Shown: positions 55,901 through 64,000 of the stretch, one piece after another | How positions within the stretch are numbered: the stretch's first letter is position 1 | Layout of the letters: every line of letters begins with the position of its first letter | DNA from: Strigamia acuminata | Taxonomy: Eukaryota > Arthropoda > Chilopoda > Geophilomorpha > Linotaeniidae | Length of the DNA: 64,000 nt | Direction of reading: 5' to 3' | Assembly: GCA_949358305.1 (NCBI GenBank) | Contig: OX442319.1 | Location: 11,036,001 to 11,100,000 of the forward strand | Notes under the pieces: generated by a model | Seen by the model: the letters and a program-made list of their open reading frames with translations, nothing else | What the model was told of the DNA's origin: nothing | Database searches by the model: none | Program-made: the position numbers and the translations under genes

Positions 55901-58900
55901 GATATAAATTTGTTCCTGTGGCCCGACCTATCCAGATTTCCCGGTATAAATTTGTTTCCGTGGCCCGACCTATCCAGATTTCCCGGTATAAATTTGTTCC
56001 CGTGGCCCGACCTATCCAGATTTCCCGGTATAAATTTGTTCCCGTGGCCCGATCTGTCCAGATTTCCCGGTACTAAATTTGTTCCCAGTCCAGCCCTGCT
56101 GGAGATCCAAAGGTTTTAAGATCCGCCAAAATGATAGGAGCCAGAAATCTACTTTAAGATGGCTTTAACTTAACCTTCGTACTTCAAAAGCTCGTGATTA
56201 GCCAAAAGAACTTTCAAATGTTTGGATAAAACCTTCTTTTCTAAGGAGAGCCTTAGCCAGGCTCTCGCGTAGCCGATTTCAGTTTTAATCTCGGTCATAG
56301 CCTGGACGTTTCTGCAATTAATTTCAAATCATTCAGCATTGTTATTGGTTGAAAAGAAAAGCCTTCGACAAACCTCATATCAAAAATAAGAGAAACCGGA
56401 AGTGGCACAATTGTGGGAATGTCTGCTACTTTTGTTGGAGTTTTCTTTTTACCTTTCTGCGGCGAGTTTGCGTCCAGAGCTACCGTAGATAAATCTGTCA
56501 AAATTAAGCGAGAATCTTAACAAAAACAAAGTGCCCGATTTTCACTCGAACGATTGTATCAAAAGTGCGCTTGCATGCTTGCTTGACAAGTGATTAATAG
56601 TAAAAAATGAATTGCTACAATCTATGGAGAATAAGGAAGGAAAGAAAATAAAATGTAAAAAATTAAACGGAAAGAAATTAGAAAATATTAATTAAAAATA
56701 GCGAAAAGCACCTACATTCAAGACGCTTCCGTAGTACACACCAGGCCAGCGCTGCATGTGAACAGCAAGAGTTTAAAATTAAGTACTTGAAAAATAGATA
56801 TTAACAACATTAGCAAATAAACAAAAACAAAACAAATTTTTAAATAAACCGAATAATTGCAAGTTTGTTAATTTTTAAAGAATCAGCAGAAGAATCTACA
56901 GCACAGAAGTGGAGCCCCGCATGGCTGACAGAACCCAATACGCTACTTTTTCGATTTCTAAACCTGATGTTTAGAAAGTCTAATGAAACGGCTCTGTCCG
57001 TCTGTCTGTCCGCATCCATATCTCAAAAATGGGCAACGGCAATGAACTCAGCATACCTGTATTAGGTTCCTACGGTCTTTTCGTATTTTTCCGACCTCCG
57101 GTTTAATTAATAAACTGGTTTTACTACACTTTTCGCTGTCTATTACAGACTGATACCGGAAATGACGTATGACCATTACATGAATGATCAGCACTAGGCT
57201 TGTGTGTTATTTTTTTTTGGCAAGGCGTTGCGTTATTTATAAAATAACGCAACGCAGACGTTATTTACAAATAACGCCACAACGCCAAATAACGCCAAAT
57301 AACGCCACAACGCCAAATAACGCCACAACGCCAAATAACGCCACAACGCCAAATAACGCCACAACGCCACAACGTTGCAAAATTTGAGTTTTAGGATAAT
57401 TTATTAATAACGTCGATTTTTAAGGCAATAATCCTCCATTTTTAGGCTAAAAACATCGATTTTTGGGCTTAAAACGTTGATTTTTAGTCTAAATTATCAC
57501 TTTTTTTTATTAAACCATTGGTATTTCTATAAAAAATATCAATATTTTGGCTGAAAAAATCAATTTATTGGCGTTGTGGCGTTATTTGGCGTTGTGGCGT
57601 TATTAGTTAATAACGGTCGGCGTTATTTTTGCACGAACGCGTTGCGTTATCGTCCAAAAAAATAACGCCGACCGTTATTTTGGCAACGCGCACATGCCTA
57701 GTCAGCACCTATTGGCTGTAACCACAAAACGTTTATCGGATGTATCAAAATGCGCGTGTTACGTCCGAACGCCCTCTGGCGACGTGTTGTCGCCCGTCTG
57801 TGCATTTTATTTAGGGACAGACGGACAGATGTATTTCTATAAAGAAAAGTGTAGGAGGGGTTTAGAAGTCTAATATGTAATGCTTCCCTGCATTGCAGAT
57901 ATTTATTTTTTTCTATTTAATGTAAGGAACGTTGAGCATACGCTACGTTTGTCACAGGGCTGGTGCCACACATATTTCTATCTGAGGCGAGCAAGGCATA
58001 CACCGCCCTTTTGAACAATAAAAAAAAAAATTTTTCTTGCTGAAAAAAAATCGGATTGTGTGCCCAAAGATGCCGCGACTCCAGAGCCTTCGGAGCCTTT
58101 CTGTCAGCCATGATCTAACTTGTGTAGCAGCCAGTTTCAATTTGGTTGTAAACACAACAGCAAAACCAGAAACTTTGATTGCACCTGGAAAAATGATAAA
58201 TTTAGCAGAAAAGATTTCCAGAAAATAATCACGAGAAAGCCATGCAGTGAAACAGCTATAACGGTTTACTTAGGCGAACAAATAGGACCCCTGTCAAACA
58301 AACTACAAACCATACACCCGCCACTGCAAAGAACACATACTGACATATCCAAGCAAGCAAACAACAATTATTTGCCTACAAGATCACGAAAATTAGCTCA
58401 GAAATAAGATAAATATCCAAACCTGGTGTCAAAAAATTAGCACTAATGGGTTTCCTCATATCATTGCACTCTTCGATCTCCTGGTAACTCAATAAATGTG
58501 ACCACAGTGCAGATTTGCCCTAAAACAATCAAAATAATCAAAATAAGCGCAAAAATCAAGTAAGGGATTTCAGAAATGACACGAGCGCTGAAGTTACTGT
58601 TCCGATAATCACAATCACTGCATTATTGAGGATCCACACCAGGTCCAAGCGACTATTCACGTGATTGGTCCGCATAGGTCACGTGATAATCACTTCAGCG
58701 TGTCATTTACGAAACCCATTAATGGCTTCGAACCTGTTTGTTCTGTAAACCATGACTCCAGATCCTCTCTAACAAATCACAGAGACTAGCGATCAACGTA
58801 TTCTCTTCGACACCGGTGATGTTGATGTCGCAATGGCCGAGTTCGACGGCCTCTTGTCCCATTTTCTCTACCAACATTCTCTTTGTTTTTGATTTGCATT

Positions 58901-61900
58901 CTTTCAGCAGTTGATCCACAAAATTCCAGTTTGTTTGCGTGATGGCAGCAGTGGTCATCTCCGACAACTTGGGCTGCCACAACGCTTTGGCACGCACGTC
59001 CTGCATGTACTTCTCCTTCGAATCTTCGTGGCGAATCGCGGCAAACTCCATTTGTTGTCTGAGCAGCTCTTTGCAGCGTGAGCGCACGCTCACTTTGGGT
59101 CCACTGAAGAAAAGAATTAGTAAGGAACAGACAATGGTCAAGAAATCTGCTCAAACCGATTTGTTGATGGCTTTTTATTGAGACAATCTGCGTCTAGCTG
59201 CGGAAAGAAACCCGGCCTGTGGATCGACGGTATGGGTGGATCGAAGTGCTGCGGATTGGGGCTGGTTAGGTCTATGGCGGACGAGCGTTTGTTGATCAAC
59301 ATCTGAGTTTCTTTGATGGTAGTGCAAGGTTCGTAAGACGGGGTGCGGACCAGCGAATCGCCGTAACGGGTGCGCAAAACTTTAACTCGGGCATCGAATA
59401 ACTGAAAAGTATTTTGTTTTGATCAAAGGAGTAAAATTAGTCATGCTAGCTGCGTTGCACCATCTGTTGCTAAAATTTGGCAACTAATTAATTGAATCGG
59501 CACGTTACGGATCGGCCGATTAACGGAACGGTCTGTACGCGTGACAATATAGTACCTTCAAGTATAAATCTGTGTCCTCCCATTGAGATAAAATTTTGTT
59601 GTCAATCAAACTGACAAACATCTGTGTTTCTATAAACCGCGATAAGAAAGGAAGGTGAGGACCGGGCTGGTCGGATAGGAAAGTCGCTTTGTCAAAATTC
59701 TGTACGCTTTCCCGGCAGTTTAACCATTGTTCCATGCCCACATCCTGCAGATATTAATGTGTTTTTCTTTTAAATATATTTTAAAAAAATTTTAATAAAT
59801 AGAGGAATAGACCTGGTCAGGAAAAATGACAAAATGCTCATACGCGCTGAACATGTGTGTGAACCGGTTTAGAAATATTTCCCGAACGGCGTTGTTGAAT
59901 TTCAAGTCGTTCAAATATTTTCTCTCGTCGGATTCCTTGCCGACGGATCTGACGTTTCCTTCGCCGTCCATGCGCGATGGTCTTTCGAGGTCATCCAAGG
60001 ATTTGATAACACCTAAACAGAAAATATTTTTTAATATTTTCTAATTTCTCACATGTATTTTCTCAAAAAATTGGATTTATTTGAGACACAAGTTTCCCTT
60101 CCAAAACCATTGAATTTCTCCCCAAACGATTGAATTTCTCCCCAAACAATTGAATTTTCCTCCAAACAATTGAATTTTCCTCCAAACAATTGAATTTTCT
60201 TCCAAACAATTGAATTTTCTTCCAAACAATTGAATTTTCTTCCAAACAATTGAATTTTCCTCCTAACAATTGAATTTGTCCCCAAACAATTGAATTTGTC
60301 CCCAAACAATTGAATTTTCCTCAAAAAAATTGAATTTTCCTTCAAAAAATTGAATTTTCCTCCAAAAAATTGAATTTTCCTCCAAAAAATTGAATTTTCC
60401 TCCAAAAAATTGAATTTTCCTCCAAAAAATTGAATTTTTCTCCAAAAAATTAAAATTTCCACCAAAAAATCGATTTTCATCCAAAAAATTGAATTTTCCT
60501 CCAAAAAATTAAATTTTCCTCCAAAAAATTGAATTTTCCTCCAAAAAATTGAATTTTCCTCCAAAAAATTGAATTTTCCTCCAAAAAATTGAATTTTCCT
60601 CCAAAAAATTGAATTTTCCTCCAAAAAATTGAATTTTCCTCCAAAAAATTGAATTTTTCTCCAAAAAATTGAATTTTCCTCCAAAAAATTGAATTTTCCT
60701 CCAAAAAATTGAATTTTCCTCCAAAAAATTAAATTTTTGTCCAAAAAATTGAATTTTCCTCCAAAAAATTGAATTTTTCTCCAAAAAATTGAATTTTCCT
60801 CCAAAAAATTGAATTTTCCTCCTAAAATTGAATTTTCCTCCAAAAAATTGAATTTTCTTCCAAAAAATTAAATTTTCCTCCAAGCAATTAAAATTTCCAC
60901 CAAAAAATCGATTTTCAAATTAATCTTTACCCCGAATCACCTTTTAAGAACTCCCAAAACCAATCATATCACCAACCTGTTCTCTTGGCGATTGCGGCCA
61001 GCTGTTGAACCGCCGGACTCCGCTCCACAATCTCCTTCCAATCATTCCCATAAGGAAACTGCCGTGGCGAAAATTCCGACTGTCTTTCAATAGTCCAAGA
61101 AGTCTTTCTCCTTCTATTCAAAACAAATTAAAACACAAACCTCCAATCCCATCTCACCAATCAAACCAATACCTCGGAATCGATCCGAACCGCGAATACG
61201 AATGAGGCGCACTCTCATTCAAATTCCGATCGTTCTGCGACGGACGCTGAGGCGTGTGAATGTTAGACTTGACCAGCAAATCCTGCAGCTCTTGCTGAAA
61301 CTCCGACCGGTGAGGAAACTGAGGCAGGTCTTCTGGCAGCGCCACCGACGGTCCATCGATGTCCACGTAGCACAAATTGGCCTCGCCGGGCACTTGCAAA
61401 CTGAATTTCTCCTCGCCGTCGTGGTGCAGACCCATGATGAACGGCACGGGCGCGTCTAAAAAGTGAAGTAGAGACGCCGGCAGAATGGGGACGTAAACGT
61501 GTTGCCACGAAAAGGGGAAAAGCAACATTGTTACACTTTCCGCCACCAACATTAGCTTGTAATAATCTGGAATGAATTTGAGGAGATTTATTAGTGAGAG
61601 AATGAAGTTTTGAGTATCGTGCGGGGCTTACCTCTGGAAACGAGTAAAATTTGATTTTCTAGTAAAACGCAGGTAAATAGTTGTAAAATGTTTTCAATAT
61701 TCAGTAATAGAAAAAACTGGCGTAAAGGATAATCCAGCAAAGGAAGTTCGTTGGGACCTGGAAGATAAATTGGGAATATTTGTATTGTTGGTATGTCAAT
61801 CAAATGTCAGCTTTTATAGTAGCAATTATAAATTAGACATTTCACTATTTAAATTTTTTAAATTTTAAAATGCAATTATTAGCGTCAATAACTGTCCAAG

Positions 61901-63148
61901 AAGGTGCATCTTATTACCGAAAAGGGCATTTTACGGGCAAAAAGAGCATTTTATTTCAAACGACTTCATTTTATAGCCAGAAAGTGCATTTTACGGTCAA
62001 AAATTGCATTTTACGATAAAAAAAATGCATTTTACGATAAAAAAATGCATTTTACGGTAAAAAAAAGTGCATTTTACTGCAAAAAGGTGCATTTTACTGC
62101 AAAAAAGATGCATTTTAAAGCAAAAAGGTGCATTTTAATGCAAAAATGTTCATTTTATTGCCAAAAAATGAATTGTACGGCTAAAAAAATGCATTTTATT
62201 GCCAAAAAGGTGAATTTTATGGCTAAAAAGTAAAATTTTTTGCCAGAAAAATGAATTTCATGGCTAAAAAGTACAATTTATTGCCAGAAAGGTGAATATT
62301 ATTACCAGAAAGTGCATTTTACGGCTAAAAAGTGCATTTTTAACAATCAAAAAGTGCATTTTTAACAATCAAAAAGTGCATTTTACGACCAAAAAGTGCA
62401 TTTTACGGCTAAAAAGTGCATTTTACGGCTAAAAAGTGCATTTTTAACAATCAAGAAGTGCATTTTACGGCTAAAAAGTGCATTTTTAACAATCAAGAAG
62501 TGCATTTTACGACCAAAAAGTGCATTTTACGACCAAAAAATGCATTTTACTGCTGTAAAACCACGAAAGCTGGAGCCATAAAAGTACAAAAATAAATGTC
62601 TAACCTGGTCGTAGGCTCAGAATATTCTGTCCAAAGCAATGAAACACCATACTCTGTCCAGGAAACGGAGTAGGAATCTCGTAGAGCAAATTGTAAATGT
62701 AACACTCGGCCGGAAGCAGCGGGTGCTCCGTGGCAGTGACTGTCCTGTGCAATCCCGACAGGAATTTGTGAAAACTATACACGTACGGCAGTTGCGTAAT
62801 CACCGCAATCGCTTTGGTTACTAGCAGAGTGTCCCGGTTGACGTCGTAAAAGCTGCTCGCGGTCGGCGAATGATGCGCGCTCAGCTTGAAGGAGCGCGGC
62901 AACGAGCGCGTGTTGCTGCCGCCGCCGGGATCCGGCTGTTCGACGCCCCCGCCGCTCAGTTCCGCGAGGTGCATGGATTGGAGCGTCTGCATGGCGGCGC
63001 AGATCTTTTTACTGGTGACACGTTCGTAGAAAATGTAGGCACAGCCGTAGTTGCGGGTTCCGTCTTCGCGGGTGATGATGAAAGAATGGTAGTGGGGTTC
63101 GACGGCGTTTTTCTGCGTGCGGAACTGGAGTCCTTTCGGTAAGCACAG
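52919..63148 (-). CDS. DENND5: DENND5 (Rab6-interacting Rab GEF), 5' end missing
   Basis: DENN-domain guanine nucleotide exchange factor for Rabs (Rab39 in mammals), linked to Rab6 at the Golgi. Exons in order: 62605-63148, 61632-61757, 61173-61566, 60977-61113, 59813-60012, 59556-59744, 59157-59401, 58734-59103, 58423-58519, 56374-56494, 56183-56311, 55412-55533, 55088-55352, 54915-55012, 54269-54553, 54035-54212, 52919-53102; 3,684 nt, 1,227 residues. Domains: uDENN ([20 protein letters not shown]), cDENN ([20 protein letters not shown]), dDENN, RUN1 ([28 protein letters not shown]), PLAT ([27 protein letters not shown]) and RUN2 ([18 protein letters not shown]). The first exon shown starts in phase 0 at an acceptor, so about 100 N-terminal residues lie beyond the window. 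Five introns hold minisatellite arrays and one upstream intron an antisense LTR element. Confidence 0.95.
53195..53930. repeat. 18-bp array grading into a 30-bp array, DENND5 intron
   Basis: About ten copies of CACAATTTGCCAGAATGT (18 bp), then about seven of CACAATTTGGCAAAATGT, then about ten of a 30-bp unit made of the second 18-mer plus CAAAATTAATGT. Diverged units follow. All are in the last intron but one side of the final coding exon. Long ORFs on both strands are artefacts. Confidence 0.95.
54590..54800. repeat. ~21-bp minisatellite in a DENND5 intron
   Basis: About ten copies of TTTTTGCACCAAAAAATTGC(A), with GCTCC and GCTC variants toward the right. Confidence 0.92.
55725..55875. mobile_element. 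Partial copy of the CATGCCGG foldback repeat
   Basis: Shares TTATAGAAATTT(A/C)GGCCAATTT, CATTTTGGACATCTAAA and GACATGCCGGTAAACCCCG-type sequence with 51835-51990 in the PAAT-like gene. Termini not preserved. Confidence 0.6.
55885..56098. repeat. 42-bp array, end of a hAT-like element, DENND5 intron
   Basis: Five copies of TATCCAGATTTCCCGGTATA followed by AATTTGTTCCCGTGGCCCGACC (42 bp), ending in CCCAGTCCAGCCCTG, the complement of a hAT terminus CAGGGCTGGACTGGG. Same unit as at 11.4 and 18.9 kb. Confidence 0.9.
57195..57700. mobile_element. hAT-like MITE with internal AACGCC repeats
   Basis: Termini TAGGCTTGTGTG and CACATGCCTA; flanks ATCAGCAC and GTCAGCAC (7 of 8). The inside has two arms of ATAACGCCACAACGCCAA-type short repeats in opposite orientation (about 57270-57375, complement about 57565-57610), giving a large foldback. 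In a DENND5 intron. Confidence 0.78.
58566..58713. mobile_element. Short foldback element in a DENND5 intron
   Basis: Arms AAATGACACGAGCGCTGAAG and, on the right complement, AAATGACACGCTGAAGTGAT, about 148 bp in all. It contains two CACGTGAT-type motifs. Unclassified MITE. Confidence 0.55.
60100..60900. repeat. 20-bp minisatellite, ~40 copies, DENND5 intron
   Basis: TCCAAAAAATTGAATTTTCC (20 bp) repeated about forty times; the left third carries the variant TCCAAACAATTGAATTTTC(C/T). Translated on the minus strand it gives a 264-residue spurious frame. Confidence 0.97.
61915..62560. repeat. ~20-bp degenerate array in a DENND5 intron
   Basis: About thirty units of AAAAAGTGCATTTTACGGC(T) with many variants (TTTAACAATC, ACTGC). 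Unit length 18-22 bp. Confidence 0.9.
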
Positions 63149-63367
63149 CTGAAAGAAATTGGATTGATGGCATTTAGGTTTGAAATGTATTATTTAAGAA
63201 GTGGGCATGCAGTAAACTGTTTTATGGATGAAAGTTTAATTTGGAATGGAAATAAATGGGATTTTATGGTGAGGTCTGTTTGTGTGGGGAAATAATTAAT
63301 TTTTATGGGAAATAAAATTAATTTTTGATGGGGATTTTTGAGTAATAACATGCATATTTTGTTTTGT
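63149..63367. other. DENND5 upstream intron sequence
   Basis: Intron between the first visible DENND5 exon and the inserted LTR element. AT-rich, nothing recognised. Confidence 0.6.
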
Positions 63368-63556
63368 TGTAATAATTGACACCAGAGAGTATCAATCACG
63401 AAAATGTAAATACTCTCTAACGTCACGTGTGTATTTTTTCTGTGTCTCGTAAGCAGCGACCTTGTCAAAGTTCAGACAAGTACGTCGCCGCAAATAAAAC
63501 GGCTATTATCATTTCGTTTAAGCAATTGTCATCTTTTTCAACCACACGCACTGACA
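63368..63556 (+). repeat. 5' LTR, about 189 bp
   Basis: Starts TGTAATAATTGACACC and ends CACTGACA. It contains AATAAA at 63492-63497 and a 9-bp stem (AGAGAGTAT / ATACTCTCT, 63384-63418). The start is inferred from the TGT...ACA rule because the 3' LTR is outside the window. Confidence 0.6.
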
Positions 63557-63557
63557 T

Positions 63558-63577
63558 TGGTAGCAGAGGATGGTTTC
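63558..63577 (+). promoter_or_regulatory. Primer-binding site for initiator tRNA-Met
   Basis: TGGTAGCAGAGGATGGTTTC is the exact complement of the 3' end of animal initiator tRNA-Met including CCA, as far as I know that tRNA (…AACCATCCTCTGCTACCA). It directly follows the inferred LTR end. Confidence 0.88.
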
Positions 63578-64000
63578 GTGCAGCGCACGTTGGTTAAACG
63601 TTGCAATTTCGACACTGTAAGCGACGAAACGACGACGAAAAATCAGCGAGCGAGTGTACGGAAGCCATTACAATCCGCGTGGGTTGAAGTTGCATCGTGT
63701 AACGAGAATATTGTGCCTAGGTCTGAACAGGCACAAGAAAAGCTAAGTATTTGTCGAAATTAGGGCGGCTAGAAAAGCAATATAAGCCCAATTTAAGCTT
63801 AGTAAAGTATAAATTTCCGATTAGCGGTGCGAACGATTTGATAGACGAAGGAAAACGATTCGTGAACGTCGACGATACGTACAAGACGCAAAAACGACGT
63901 ACGGGCGACGGTGTACAGCCAAGCAGCGTGCACGACAAGCGATTAAGACGAAATACAGAGGAAACGTGCGGGGAAAACAACCGCAATCAGGGATTGTTCG

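Larger units (their letters stand above)
63368..64000 (+). mobile_element. LTR retrotransposon, 5' part, truncated by window end
   Basis: Begins with a short LTR (63368-63556), followed after one base by a primer-binding site for initiator tRNA-Met and about 420 bp of leader and open sequence. From about 63727 to the window end one frame stays open without an early ATG and encodes a basic, unrecognised stretch, probably leader or the start of gag. It lies antisense to DENND5, in its upstream intron. Family (Gypsy, Copia or BEL) cannot be decided without pol. Confidence 0.75.

Noticed and set aside
58120-58407. 95-residue + strand frame
   Set aside because: Lies in a DENND5 intron amid repeat remnants; no recognisable domain.
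60049-60883. 264-residue frame with [13 protein letters not shown] repeats
   Set aside because: Translation of the 20-bp array; unit length 20 gives a 60-bp cycle through three frames, all without stops.

Overview
The window reads as nuclear DNA of a non-vertebrate animal. The genes are split by many short GT-AG introns (often 50-70 nt, longer where repeats have moved in). The gene set is metazoan: a Tie/TEK-like receptor ectodomain, MTTP, NOMO, PICK1, golgin-84, a C10orf88/PAAT-like gene and DENND5. The phosphoglycerate mutase is the cofactor-independent (iPGM) type, which vertebrates lack. I cannot fix the phylum from sequence alone. All gene models below are my own splice reconstructions. 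In each of the eight, summed exon lengths keep one frame from start to stop (DENND5 lacks only its 5' end).

Layout. 1-2.2 kb: a decayed gag-like ORF split by a hAT-type MITE. 2.8-15.2 kb (+): a 41-exon Tie-like receptor with Ig, EGF and FN3 domains, four tandem exon cassettes, one transmembrane segment and a short tail without a kinase. 16.4-25.5 kb (+): MTTP, 15 exons, with a nearly intact 3.1-kb hAT transposon in intron 11. 26.5-32.8 kb (-): NOMO, 8 exons. 33.3-37.6 kb (-): PICK1, with two candidate alternative first exons. 38.4-43.2 kb (+): golgin-84. 43.7-48.0 kb (-): iPGM, 10 exons. 48.4-52.3 kb (+): PAAT-like gene. 52.9-63.1 kb (-): DENND5, 17 exons, 5' end outside the window. 63.4-64.0 kb (+): the start of an LTR retrotransposon primed by initiator tRNA-Met, antisense in the DENND5 upstream intron.

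Most genes are unrelated housekeeping or secretory-pathway genes: lipid loading in the ER (MTTP), ER translocon complex (NOMO), Golgi tether (golgin-84), Rab GEF (DENND5), membrane-curvature/PDZ adaptor (PICK1), glycolysis (iPGM). There is no operon-like logic. Two divergent promoters (PICK1/golgin-84 and iPGM/PAAT-like) and three convergent pairs define the arrangement.

The dominant non-coding feature is intronic repeat DNA. There are at least eighteen locally homogeneous minisatellites, each with its own unit, and unit lengths cluster near 20-21, 30-31 and 41-42 bp, i.e. close to multiples of one DNA helical turn (one 18-bp unit is an outlier). There are also several families of short inverted-repeat (mostly hAT-like) MITEs with recognisable 8-bp target duplications. 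Many long open frames in the window are artefacts of these arrays.
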